A stretch of 21,136 nucleotides of DNA from Deltaproteobacteria bacterium (GTDB lineage: Bacteria; Myxococcota; Polyangia; Polyangiales; B10-G4). Position numbers and translations under genes: made by a program. Positions within the stretch are counted from its first letter, which is position 1, and every line of letters begins with the position of its first letter. This document shows, piece by piece, positions 10,610 through 19,000 of the stretch. Location: the NCBI GenBank assembly GCA_019312705.1, contig JAFDCW010000006.1:1-21136 (forward strand). Reading direction: 5' to 3'. Under the pieces are notes generated by a model. It made no database searches. It was given only the letters and a program-made list of their open reading frames with translations, and was not told the origin of the DNA.

Positions 10610-11080
10610 TCAGGTATTCGTTTCGCCACGCTTCTTGATCTTCAGGGTCGGCTGCTCTTCGGCGCGCCGGAGGCGCCGGGCGACGCGCCGGGTCTTGAGG
10701 GCCGGGTCGTGGCGAAAGCGCAGGGCGAGCCAGGTATCGTCGATGCGGGCCCCCGCCTCCGGGGCCCAGCCCCGCTCCTCGAGGACGCCCCAGCCGTGGT
10801 TCCGGTCGAGGTCGGTGCGCACCGAAGAAGACTTCTTGGGATACGCAATCCAAAGGGTTCCCAGAGGAGCGAGGACGGCGTGGGCCTGCTTGAAGAGGCG
10901 CGTCACCTCCCGCTGGCGCGCGACGAAGCCCAGGACCACGTCGAAGGGCCCGCGCCCGCGGACCGAGACTTTGGCGCCGTGCTTGGTCCCCGCGAGGAGG
11001 TCCCGCACGGCCTTCGGGGTCGAGATGAGCAGCACCCGCGCGCCGGCTTCGAAACCGAGCCTGTGCGGGAGGGTGCTCAC
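10610..11080 (-). CDS. DUF3052-like protein
   Basis: This 156-residue protein matches, from memory, the DUF3052 pattern: an N-terminal [15 protein letters not shown] strand (8-22), a middle segment [16 protein letters not shown] in which a nucleotide-binding-like strand is followed by a helix, the signature [16 protein letters not shown] (76-91), and [10 protein letters not shown] (114-123). The family has no established function that I know of. The last 30 residues are very basic ([15 protein letters not shown]) and may be disordered or bind nucleic acid. The start is GTG 11080, which overlaps the upp stop in a GTGA arrangement, so translation is probably coupled to upp. No separate promoter is expected. 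It is cytoplasmic by the absence of signal or membrane segments. Confidence 0.8.
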   Translation of the reverse strand: MSTLPHRLGFEAGARVLLISTPKAVRDLLAGTKHGAKVSVRGRGPFDVVLGFVARQREVTRLFKQAHAVLAPLGTLWIAYPKKSSSVRTDLDRNHGWGVLEERGWAPEAGARIDDTWLALRFRHDPALKTRRVARRLRRAEEQPTLKIKKRGETNT

Positions 11081-11712
11081 TTCGCCTGGGTTCCGAAGAT
11101 TCGGTCTCCGGCGTCTCCGAGGCCCGGGACGATGTAGCCCTTCTCGTTGAGCTTCTCATCGAGGGCGGCGGTCCAGATGGCAACGTCGGGGTGGTGCTTG
11201 TGGAACTCGGCGACCCCTTCCGGGGCGGCGACGAGGGCCATGAACTTCACCGTTCGGGGGCCGGTCTTCTTGATGCGGTCGACGGCGGCGACCGCGGAGT
11301 TGCCGGTGGCGAGCATCGGGTCGACGACGATGACGTCGCGGTCGTCCATATCCGGGGGGATCCGGAAGTAGTACTCGACGGGCTGGAGAGTCTTGGGGTC
11401 GCGGTAGAGACCGATGTGACCGACCCGGGCCGAGGGGACGACCTCGAGGACCCCTTCGAGGATGCCCCCGCCGGCGCGGAGCACGGAGATGCAGACGAGC
11501 TTCTTTCCATCGATGGCCGGCGCCTTCATGGAGCAGATGGGCGTCTCGATCTCGCGCATCGCGATCGGCATGTCGCGGGTGACCTCGTAGGTCATCAGCA
11601 CGCTGATCTCGCGAAGGAGGCGCCGAAACGCGTTGGAACTCGTGTCCTTGGTGCGCATGAGCGTGAGCTTGTGCTGCACGAGGGGGTGGTCGATGACGTT
11701 GAGTTCGGGCAT
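11077..11712 (-). CDS. upp: Uracil phosphoribosyltransferase
   Basis: This 211-residue cytoplasmic enzyme makes UMP and pyrophosphate from uracil and PRPP (pyrimidine salvage). The length is that of bacterial Upp. It shows the N-terminal [12 protein letters not shown] (9-20), the RAGGG segment (79-83), the PRPP-binding loop [14 protein letters not shown] (127-140) and the C-terminal uracil-binding region [17 protein letters not shown] (192-208). All key parts are present. The start is ATG 11712, preceded by GGAGA eight bases away. An open frame continues upstream but is not Upp-like. It is the first gene of a minus-strand operon with the DUF3052-like gene, whose GTG overlaps its TGA. Confidence 0.97.
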   Translation of the reverse strand: MPELNVIDHPLVQHKLTLMRTKDTSSNAFRRLLREISVLMTYEVTRDMPIAMREIETPICSMKAPAIDGKKLVCISVLRAGGGILEGVLEVVPSARVGHIGLYRDPKTLQPVEYYFRIPPDMDDRDVIVVDPMLATGNSAVAAVDRIKKTGPRTVKFMALVAAPEGVAEFHKHHPDVAIWTAALDEKLNEKGYIVPGLGDAGDRIFGTQAK

Positions 11713-11720
11713 GGGCGATT

Positions 11721-11725
11721 TCTCC
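11721..11725 (-). promoter_or_regulatory. Ribosome binding site that fixes the upp start
   Basis: On the minus strand GGAGA lies eight bases before ATG 11712. It selects this start over the long upstream open frame, which reads to about 12264 but has no Upp homology. Confidence 0.7.
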
Positions 11726-11851
11726 GGAGGCCGCGAGACTTTCACAGCTGAGGGGACGAATCCAGCGGCGCGAGGGGAAAGTCTGGCGCTCGCGAGTTGC
11801 CACTCTGGAGAGCGCGTCCAGTGGCCGAAGACCGACGCGACACCCCCGCGC

Positions 11852-12506
11852 TTGACGAGCATTGGGCACCTCACCCTCGACACCGACGGCACCCTGAGCC
11901 GCCCCCAGGTGCTGCGGTTCCACGACGACGGCCGCCTCGTGGTCGCCGCGCGCTCGGTCGAAAGGTCGAGCCCCGGTGACGACCTCTTCACCCTCGGCCC
12001 CGACTTCACCCTCGTCAGCGGCGCCGACGCCTTCGGGGACGACGATGCCATCACCACCGACCTCGACATCACCGCCGACGGCCGCTTCGCCTTGGTGGGC
12101 GATAACGGCCTTTTCAGCACCCACCGGGTCGCCGTGTTCCGCCTCGATGGGGCCTCGCCGGCCCCGGCCCAGGTCATCTCGCCCATCCCCGACCCCATGC
12201 ACGTCGTGGCGTCACCCTTCGGAGATACGGCGATCGTCGCCAGTGGGGACGGCGGCGACGCCATCTTTGTCCTCGACTACGCCGCCGACGCCTTCAGCCT
12301 CCGGGGCGAGTCGGGACCCGGCCCAGCTCCCGGCCACCGCCGTCATGATCCGCAGGGGCGACCTTTCGGGCCTGGTTTTGGTCGCCGAAAACCTCGGGAT
12401 GCGTCGCGTGCGCTTCGAGGGGAGCGGCGTCGTCACCGACCTTGGGGCGTTTTCGGCCGGTTCGGGCATCCCAGCGAACGTCGGGATCCTCGGTGTAACC
12501 CCGTGA
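11852..12506 (+). pseudogene. Frameshifted, N-truncated beta-propeller-like protein
   Basis: Two overlapping plus-strand frames read as one protein. The first frame gives [20 protein letters not shown], later [20 protein letters not shown], then [20 protein letters not shown] and [14 protein letters not shown]. The second continues as QLPATAVMIRRGDLSGLVLVAENLG and ends at TGA 12504-12506. Removing one G from GGG at 12313-12315 joins them as ESDPAQLPATAV and restores a 217-residue frame. The strand-turn repeats ([24 protein letters not shown]) suggest a YncE-like propeller. From memory, similar proteins of this group are about 350-400 residues with a lipoprotein N terminus. Here that half is absent and no credible start exists (TTG 11852 is nominal). 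It could be a decaying gene, or a sequencing error in an otherwise 5'-truncated gene. Confidence 0.6.
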
Positions 12507-12516
12507 CCGGCAAACC

Positions 12517-12538
12517 GCCCTTGCCAGACAAGGGCTTT
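12517..12538 (+). terminator. Likely intrinsic terminator after the propeller remnant
   Basis: GCCCTTG (12517-12523) and CAAGGGC (12529-12535) form a perfect 7-bp stem with a 5-base loop, followed directly by TTT. It begins 11 bases after the stop of the propeller remnant and lies 53 bases before the next start, so it separates the two transcription units. The T run is short. Confidence 0.55.
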
Positions 12539-12577
12539 GGCGATAACAAGCGTGCGCTGGCGCCGGATGACCGGCGC

Positions 12578-12583
12578 GGAGGA
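12578..12583 (+). promoter_or_regulatory. Ribosome binding site for the PilZ gene
   Basis: GGAGGA lies seven bases before ATG 12591 and selects this start over the upstream in-frame ATG at 12537, which overlaps the preceding hairpin. Confidence 0.8.
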
Positions 12584-12590
12584 ATGCACG

Positions 12591-14270
12591 ATGAGTGAAG
12601 CCCGTAGGGACCCACGAGCCCTAATGACCGAGATCGTGCGTATGAAGAGCGCGAGCCTGGGCGATTTCGTGGAGCACCCCGCGGAAAACCTCTCGATCGG
12701 CGGCATCTTCATCGCCCTCGACCCGCCCATGAAGACGGGCACCCTGCTGCGCATCGAGGTCATGCTCGGCGAGGACTCCATCGCCACCGTCGGCCGCGTC
12801 GTCTGGGTTCGCGAAGAGGCGACCGATGACGAGGCCATCGGCGTCGGCGTGAAGTTCGTGAAGATCGACGCCGACGGCAAGAAGGCGGTCAGGGCCTACG
12901 TCGACGACAAGGGCCCAATGCCCGAGACGGCGAAGTCCGCGGCGCCACCGGCGGCGAAGGCCGCGCCCGCGCCCAAGGCCGAAACCAAGGCCGCGCCGAA
13001 GCCCGAACCCAAGATCGAGGCCAAGGCCGCACCCAAGGCCGAGCCCAAGGCCGAAGCCAAGCCTGCGCCCAAGCCTGAACCCGAAGCAAAGGTCGAAGCG
13101 AAAGCCGAGCCCAAGGCGTCGCCCAAGCCCGAGCCCGAGCCCAAGGTCGAGGCCAAGACCGAGCCCGAGCCCAAGGCCGAAGCCAAGACCGAGCCCGAGC
13201 CCGAACCCAAGGCCGAAGCGAAGACCGAGCCGAAGACCGAACCGGAGCCGGAGCCCGAACCCAAAGCCGAAGCGAAGCCCGAACCCAAAGCCGAAGCGAA
13301 GCCCGAGCCCGAGCCCGAGCCCAAGGCCGAACCCAAGGCCGAAGCGAAGACCGAGCCGAAGACCGAACCGGAGCCGGAGCCCGAACCCAAAGCCGAAGCG
13401 AAGCCCAAGGCCGAGCCCAAGGCCAAGGCCGAGCCCAAGGTCGAGCCCAAGGTCGAGGCTAGCGACAGCGCCGACGACTCCTCGGACGAGGAAGAAGACG
13501 AGGAAGAAGAGGACGAGGACGCGATCATCATCGAGCGGGCGCCGGACATTTCGGTCGCCGACGCCCTGGCCGCAGCGAAGACTCCTCGCAAGAAGCGCTC
13601 GAAGGGCAAGAAGGCCCAGAGCAACAAGAAGAAGAAGAGCGGCAAGCGCGGCAAGAAGCAGCGTCGCGCCGCCGGGCGTAGCAAGACCGAAGACCGCAAG
13701 CAGGTCGAGCGCGTCGAGAAGGCCGGGGCCCATCAGGAGCGTGTCGAGAAGGCCGCAACGAAGCCGAAGGTGACCCACGCGCTGCCCGAGGCCGAGCCCG
13801 AGCCCGTGACCGACAGCATGACCAAGCCGCTGATGGCGTTCCTGGCCATATTGCTCATCGGGGCCGCGGTCTACTTCTGGTCGACCGGCAGCAACGACAC
13901 GGAGACGACCGACGAAGAGTCGGGGACCGAGAGTACGGAGGTCGAGATCGACGTGGACGAACCGCCGGTCGCTGCAGACGACCTTGGTGGCGACTTGGGC
14001 GGCGACTTGGGCGACGATTTGGGCGACGACTTGGGCGACGATTTGGGCGACGACTTGGGCGACGACTTGGGCGACGACCTGGGCGACGACTTGGCTCTGG
14101 ACCTCGAACCTGAGCCCACCGAGCCCGAAGCCGCGCCGGATCCCGCGCCCGCGCCGGAGGCCCGCATGTGGCGTCCGCGTCCCCGGCCCGAAGCCGCTCC
14201 CGCTCCGGCTCCGGCCGCGGACCCTGCCCCGGCACCCGCCGCGGCACCCGCTCCGGCTCCCGCAGAATGA
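12591..14270 (+). CDS. PilZ-domain protein with low-complexity stalk, membrane anchor and LGDD repeats
   Basis: This is a 559-residue protein. Residues 1-108 look like a PilZ domain, the c-di-GMP receptor fold: RRDPR at 5-9 supplies the R-x3-R motif, NLSIGG at 33-38 the (D/N)xSxxG motif, and strands such as [11 protein letters not shown] and GVGVKF follow. Then come a Lys/Glu/Pro/Ala stalk (about 119-290), an acidic block (291-312), a histone-H1-like Lys/Arg block (330-367), one membrane segment (414-430, [17 protein letters not shown]), an acidic linker, nine LGDD-type tetrapeptides (465-500) and a Pro/Ala tail. Basic residues before the membrane segment and acidic ones after it predict that PilZ and the stalk are cytoplasmic and the LGDD region is exported. 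It converges on the kinase gene 14321-15964. Both PilZ motifs are present, so ligand binding is plausible. The output is unknown. Confidence 0.88.
   Translation: MSEARRDPRALMTEIVRMKSASLGDFVEHPAENLSIGGIFIALDPPMKTGTLLRIEVMLGEDSIATVGRVVWVREEATDDEAIGVGVKFVKIDADGKKAVRAYVDDKGPMPETAKSAAPPAAKAAPAPKAETKAAPKPEPKIEAKAAPKAEPKAEAKPAPKPEPEAKVEAKAEPKASPKPEPEPKVEAKTEPEPKAEAKTEPEPEPKAEAKTEPKTEPEPEPEPKAEAKPEPKAEAKPEPEPEPKAEPKAEAKTEPKTEPEPEPEPKAEAKPKAEPKAKAEPKVEPKVEASDSADDSSDEEEDEEEEDEDAIIIERAPDISVADALAAAKTPRKKRSKGKKAQSNKKKKSGKRGKKQRRAAGRSKTEDRKQVERVEKAGAHQERVEKAATKPKVTHALPEAEPEPVTDSMTKPLMAFLAILLIGAAVYFWSTGSNDTETTDEESGTESTEVEIDVDEPPVAADDLGGDLGGDLGDDLGDDLGDDLGDDLGDDLGDDLGDDLALDLEPEPTEPEAAPDPAPAPEARMWRPRPRPEAAPAPAPAADPAPAPAAAPAPAPAE
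12945..13460 (+). repeat. Degenerate Lys/Glu/Pro/Ala-coding repeat tract
   Basis: About 500 bases made almost wholly of short units coding [12 protein letters not shown] and PEPEPEP. They include a perfect 80-bp duplication at 13201-13280 and 13327-13406 (offset 126 bp, or 42 codons, so the frame is kept). The tract probably encodes an extended, Pro-rich stalk. Its mirror image on the other strand is a long spurious open frame. Confidence 0.9.
13983..14090 (+). repeat. Nine tandem 12-bp units coding LGDD/LGGD
   Basis: Twelve-base units (TTGGGCGACGAY and variants) are repeated nine times: two LGGD, then seven LGDD. Copies differ mainly by synonymous C/T changes and the unit keeps the frame. 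The tract lies in the predicted exported part of the PilZ protein, so length changes by slippage would alter an extracytoplasmic acidic repeat. Confidence 0.93.
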
Positions 14271-14280
14271 GACGCGGCAT

Positions 14281-14298
14281 CGCGCCTTGATGGGCGCG
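14281..14298. terminator. Hairpin between two convergent genes
   Basis: CGCGCC (14281-14286) and GGCGCG (14293-14298) are perfect inverted repeats with a 6-base loop. They lie in the 50-bp gap where the PilZ gene (stop 14270) and the minus-strand kinase gene (stop 14321) meet, so the structure could end both transcripts. There is no T run on either side. Confidence 0.4.
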
Positions 14299-14320
14299 GG
14301 CGACTCTCAGGGACGCGCGA

Positions 14321-15964
14321 TCAGCGGCTGCAGTTCCTCCTGCAGCTCATGAGCTCGCGGGTGCAGAGGCTCATCGCCTGGCGATCCGCGCCGGCCGCCC
14401 GGCGGCACGTATTGGACGTCCTGAAGCACTCGTGACTGCACCGGCTGTTCGCGAGGGCTTTGGCCTGGGCTTCGCGTTCTCTACGCACCTCCCGCTGCTT
14501 TTGAGCTCTTTTTTGGGCGCGCGATCGAGCCGCAGCGGCTTCGGCCTCCGCACGCTCGCGCTCGGCGTTCTGTTCTTCGAGCTCGGCGAGGCGCGCCGCG
14601 AGGGCCGCGGTCTGTGAACCCGGTTCCGTTCCCTCACCGCCCTCTGCGGCAGCCGCGGCTGGCCCGGCATCGGTAGCGTCGTGGGCTACGGGTACGTCGG
14701 GAACCGATACGACGGGCCTCAACGTGGACCCAGCATCCACCTGCACGGCAGGGGTGACCCCCGCGGGAAAGAGCCTCAATCCAGCAACGACCGCCGCCCC
14801 CCCGACGAGCCCGACGACCACCACGACGAGGGCGATGAGACCGGTCCTCGGGCCACCCCGAGGAGCCGCCCCGGCCGCACTGACTTCGGGCATCGGCGCC
14901 GTCTCCACGGCGCGCTCCGACATGACCGCCACCGGGGTCTTCGTCGGCTGTGGCCGCGTCGTCGCACCGACCGCGGGCCGGGTCGGCGGGAACACCTGGT
15001 TCGACGCGGACGCTCGGGTCGGGGCATAGGCCATCGCGACGGGCGCCTCGCCAGGCTGCGAGGCTGCGGTGGGCGCGATGCCCATTTCGGTCGCTGCAAT
15101 CGCGCCGAGATCCGTCGGGCCGCAGGCAGCGAGGGCCGCGCGCATCTCCTCGGCGGATGAAAACCGCTCTTCGGCCTTGGAGCTCAATGCGCGGTCCACG
15201 ACCCGGGCGAGGTCTTCGGGCACCTCCGGCCTCACGACGCGGACCGAGGGAGCCTCGCGGGTCATGATGGCGACGATGAGTAGATTGTAGTTCTGCTCCT
15301 CGAAGGGTGCCCGACCGGTGAGTGCGTAGAACATCGTGCCGCCAACCGAATAGAGGTCGCTGCGCGCGTCGATGACGCCGCCCGAGGCCTGCTCCGGGCT
15401 CATGAAGTGCGGGGTGCCGAGGATGGTGCCGGTCTGGGTGAGCTTGTCGACGGATTCGTCGACGTGGTGGGTGATGCCGAAGTCCAGCAGGCGCACCTGG
15501 CGCTCCCCGCTCTCTGCGCGGTTCAGGAAGTTGTTGTCGTGTTTGATGTCACGGTGGACGATGCCGCTGCCGTGGGCAGCGCCGAGGGCGTCGAGGAACT
15601 CGATGGAGTAGGCGATGAGGGACGCCCCATCGACCGAACCCCGCTCGACGGCCTCGCCGAGGTTTTCGCCCTCGAGGAGCTCGAGGGCGAGGTAGAGGGT
15701 GCCGTCGTCGGCAACTCCGGCGTCGGTGACCGATACGATACCGGGATGCCCGATGGCCGATGGCGCCTGGGCTTCACGAAGAAAGCGATCCCTCGCGTTC
15801 GGGGAGCGCGCCACCGACGAGTGCATGATCTTCAACGCGACATCGGCGCCGGTAAATACGTGGCGCGCGCGATAGACTGCCCCCATGCCTCCCTCACCGA
15901 GGAGGCCCAGGAGGTCGTAGCGCCCCGCGTATCGGGTGCCCAGGCGCGCGGATGACGGCTCCAT
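14321..15964 (-). CDS. Membrane Ser/Thr protein kinase with Cys-rich exported C terminus
   Basis: This is a 547-residue Hanks-type kinase. The domain covers about 14-280: glycine loop GEGGMG (23-28), Lys45 in VALKIM, Glu64 in helix C, catalytic loop HRDIKHDN (137-144) with Asp139, DFG 161-163, and SPE 189-191 in place of APE. All catalytic residues are present, so it should be active. Residues 285-370 are an Ala/Pro-rich linker, 374-398 a membrane helix and 453-505 a charged Ala/Glu/Arg coiled coil. The last 39 residues hold six cysteines spaced C-x3-C-x6-C, 13 residues, C-x6-C-x3-C. The kinase is predicted cytoplasmic and the coiled coil and cysteines periplasmic. The start is ATG 15964. In-frame GTG 15973 is possible, and neither has a well-spaced ribosome site. 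It is divergent from the WD40 kinase. The target is unknown. Confidence 0.93.
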   Translation of the reverse strand: MEPSSARLGTRYAGRYDLLGLLGEGGMGAVYRARHVFTGADVALKIMHSSVARSPNARDRFLREAQAPSAIGHPGIVSVTDAGVADDGTLYLALELLEGENLGEAVERGSVDGASLIAYSIEFLDALGAAHGSGIVHRDIKHDNNFLNRAESGERQVRLLDFGITHHVDESVDKLTQTGTILGTPHFMSPEQASGGVIDARSDLYSVGGTMFYALTGRAPFEEQNYNLLIVAIMTREAPSVRVVRPEVPEDLARVVDRALSSKAEERFSSAEEMRAALAACGPTDLGAIAATEMGIAPTAASQPGEAPVAMAYAPTRASASNQVFPPTRPAVGATTRPQPTKTPVAVMSERAVETAPMPEVSAAGAAPRGGPRTGLIALVVVVVGLVGGAAVVAGLRLFPAGVTPAVQVDAGSTLRPVVSVPDVPVAHDATDAGPAAAAAEGGEGTEPGSQTAALAARLAELEEQNAERERAEAEAAAARSRAQKRAQKQREVRREREAQAKALANSRCSHECFRTSNTCRRAAGADRQAMSLCTRELMSCRRNCSR

Positions 15965-16043
15965 CTCCCGCACAATGTCGCACGATCGAGGCCTGGAAGG
16001 AGGTGTTTCCGGACCGGCGCCGGAGAGGTAGGCTGGGCTCGCC
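15965..16043. promoter_or_regulatory. Shared 79-bp divergent region between two kinase genes
   Basis: The two kinase genes are transcribed outward from this short region, so it should hold the promoters of both if the listed starts are right. I cannot pick out a convincing -35/-10 pair. If the WD40 kinase starts at ATG 16257 instead, the region grows to 292 bp. Confidence 0.5.
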
Positions 16044-19000
16044 GTGCCGAACTCTGACGATTCGTCGCAAGGACGTGCACCGAAACCGACCCCGGGGGGC
16101 CCGAGTGCCGCGACGGTCGGCGATGGCGCGGCTGCGAACGCAGGTCGGCGGCGGGGCAAGTCCAAGAATCCTCGGGAGCTGCCAGCGGGAGAGGCGGAGC
16201 AACGGGAACGAGCGCTTCCCCACGCCACCACCGAGCCCCATCGACACCACGCCCCGATGAGCGCTCATGTCGGGACCGACGCAGGCACCGAAACGCCATC
16301 CTCGCAGCTCTCTCTCGAGACCGTCGCGCCGGAGCACTACGAGGTCTTTGGCGAGATCGCCCGCGGGGGTCTCGGTCGCATCATGCGCGCCCGCGACCTG
16401 CGCCTCGACCGACAGGTCGCGATCAAAGAACTGCATTTCCGCCTGGGCAACGTCGAGGCGCGCTTCGCGAGGGAAATGCGCCTCACCGCGCGCCTCCAGC
16501 ACCCGGCGATCGTTCCGATCCACGAGGCCGGGCGGTGGCCCACGGGGGAGCCCTTCTACGCGATGAAGCTCGTCGAAGGTCGCACCCTCGCCGACGTCGC
16601 GACCGACGCCACGACCCTCGAAGAACGCCTGCACCTCCTGCCCAACGTGATCGACGTCGCCGAGGCCATCGCCTACGCCCACTCCGAGCGCATCATCCAC
16701 CGCGACCTGAAACCCCACAATGTGCTCGTGGGGCCCTTCGGTGAGACCGTGGTGATCGACTGGGGGCTCGCGAAGGACCTCGACGCGGAGGAGCCCCACG
16801 AGGCGGACGAACATCCGACCCCAAGGCCCCCCCAGAACATCGAGGACATCGCCGACGTCGCCGACATCGACGACATCGACGATGTGCCCGACACGGGGTC
16901 GTTCCATACAACCGACGGCGCCGTCGTCGGCACGCCCGCCTTCATGCCGCCGGAGCAGGCGCGCGGGGAGGCCGTCGACGAGCGCGCGGACGTCTACGCC
17001 CTCGGCACGCTCCTCTACCAGGTGCTTGCCGGTCAAAGGCCCTACGCCGGGGTGCCGCGATCGGAGCTCCTCGACGCGGTGGCCCACGGGGCGCCGGCGT
17101 CGTTCGTCGACGTCGCGCCCGACGTGCCCAAGGACCTCGTCGCCATTGTCGACAAGGCAATGGCCCGCTCCCCCGAGGCCCGCTACGCGTCGGCGGCGGA
17201 GCTCGTCGACGACCTCCGGAGCTTCACGACCGGCCAGCTGGTCGGTAGCTACGACTACACCGTCGGTGAGCTCCTCCGGAGGTTCGTGACCCGCGAAAAG
17301 GCGGCTGTGATCACCGCCGCCCTCAGCGTCGCCACGCTCCTGGCCCTCGGGGTCTGGGCGTTCGCGAGCATCGCCGATGAGCGCGACCAAGCCGCCGCCA
17401 ACGCCGCCGAAGCCGAGCAGGCCCGGGACCTCGAGGCCGAAGCGCGGCTGGTGGCCGAAGCCCGCGTCGACGCGCTCCGCCTCGAGAAGGCCTCGTCCCT
17501 GCTCGAGACGGATCCGACGAGCGCGGTCGCCTGGCTGAAGGAGCTGCGCGGCCCCCTCCCCAGGGCCGCCACGGTCGCCGTCGACGCCGCGGGCCGAGGC
17601 GTCGCCCGGCACGTCTTCGAGGGGCACGTGGACCGAGTGTGGTCGGGGAGCTTTTCACCGGATGGTCGGCTCCTGGCGACGGGGAGCAGCGACGGGACGG
17701 TGCGGGTCTGGATCCTGGACTCGGGCGAAGGGCACGTCGTCCGCGAACGACTCCGGGACCGGATCTCCTCCGTCGCGTTCTCCCCGGACGGCACCCGCCT
17801 CGCTTCGTCCAGCTACGACGGGCAGGTATGCATCATCGACATGACCCAGGGGCCAGAGGGACCGAGCGAATGCCGGGAGGCCCACGACGGGGCCATCAAG
17901 AACCTTGCGTGGTCATCGGACGGCGCACGCCTCGCGACGATCGGCGCCGATGGCACGGTCCGGGTCGCGCCGGCCGCGCCAGGCACCCCGAACGTCGAGG
18001 GCGGAGGCGTCACTGTCCGGCGGGCACCAGTCGACCGCCACGGCCAGGTGCGCTTCACCGCCGACGGTCGCTACGTCGTATCCGGAAGTCATCAGGGCTC
18101 GGTGCATGTCTGGCCGGTGGACGGCGGCGAGCCCCTCGTCTTGAACGGCGACCAGGGAGCCGTCGCCCGATTCGACATCGACCCGGCGGGAGTCGCCGTC
18201 GCGACGGCCGGGGAAGATGGCACCGTGCACCTGTGGGATCTCGCGACGGGGACCGGTCGGGTCATCGGCCAGCATTCCGCCGCCGTCGCGGCGGTGGCCT
18301 TCGACCCCTCCGGCCACCGCCTCGCGTCCGCCGGCCTCGACCGACAGATCATTTTGTGGGACCTGGACCGCGACGAGGCGGTGACCCTCGAAGGTCACGA
18401 CGAACGCGTGGCGCAGCTCGCGTTCTCCCCGAATGGGCAGCGCCTGGCCTCAGGGAGCTGGGACCGCACGGTCCGGCTCTGGGACCTGGCGACCCATGAG
18501 GTGCAGACGTTCCGTGGTCACGAAGACGTGATCTCCTACGTCGGGTTCTCTCCCGACGGCGAAACATTGGTGAGCGCGAGCTGGGACGGCGGGGTGCGAA
18601 GCTGGCCCGTAGTCCCGAAGGAGGGGGCGATTCTTCGCGGTCATACGATCGGCGTACACTCGGTCGACGTCTCCGCTGACGGGTCTCGAATCGCATCCGG
18701 CGGCCACGACAATACGGTTCGGATCTGGAACATCGATGGCACCGGCGGCCGGGTCCTGGGCCACCACGACGACCACGTCTTCCGCGTACGTTTCTCTCCC
18801 GACGGACAGTGGGTCGCTTCGTCGAGCGATGATCAAACGGTTCGCCTCTTCCGGACCGACGGCGGTGCCTCCCACGTGCTTCGGGGTCACCGCGCGGATG
18901 TCGAAGAGCTCGCCTTCGCCGACGACGGCCGCTACCTCGCCTCCGCCGGCGAAGACCACCGGGTCTTCCTATGGGACGTCGAGTCGCGCGAGGGCCGCGC

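Noticed and set aside
11713..12264. Upstream extension of upp to a 395-codon frame
   Set aside because: The extra residues are unlike Upp, and the ribosome site at 11721-11725 fixes the start at 11712.
12621..13778. A minus-strand open frame of repeated LGLGFGFG-like residues
   Set aside because: It is the mirror image of the K/E/P/A repeat tract and has no independent support.
15894..17627. A 577-codon minus-strand open frame covering the kinase junction
   Set aside because: It is antisense to the WD40 kinase domain and also overlaps the 5' end of the other kinase in another frame. The composition is Gly/Val/Arg-rich and shows no domain.
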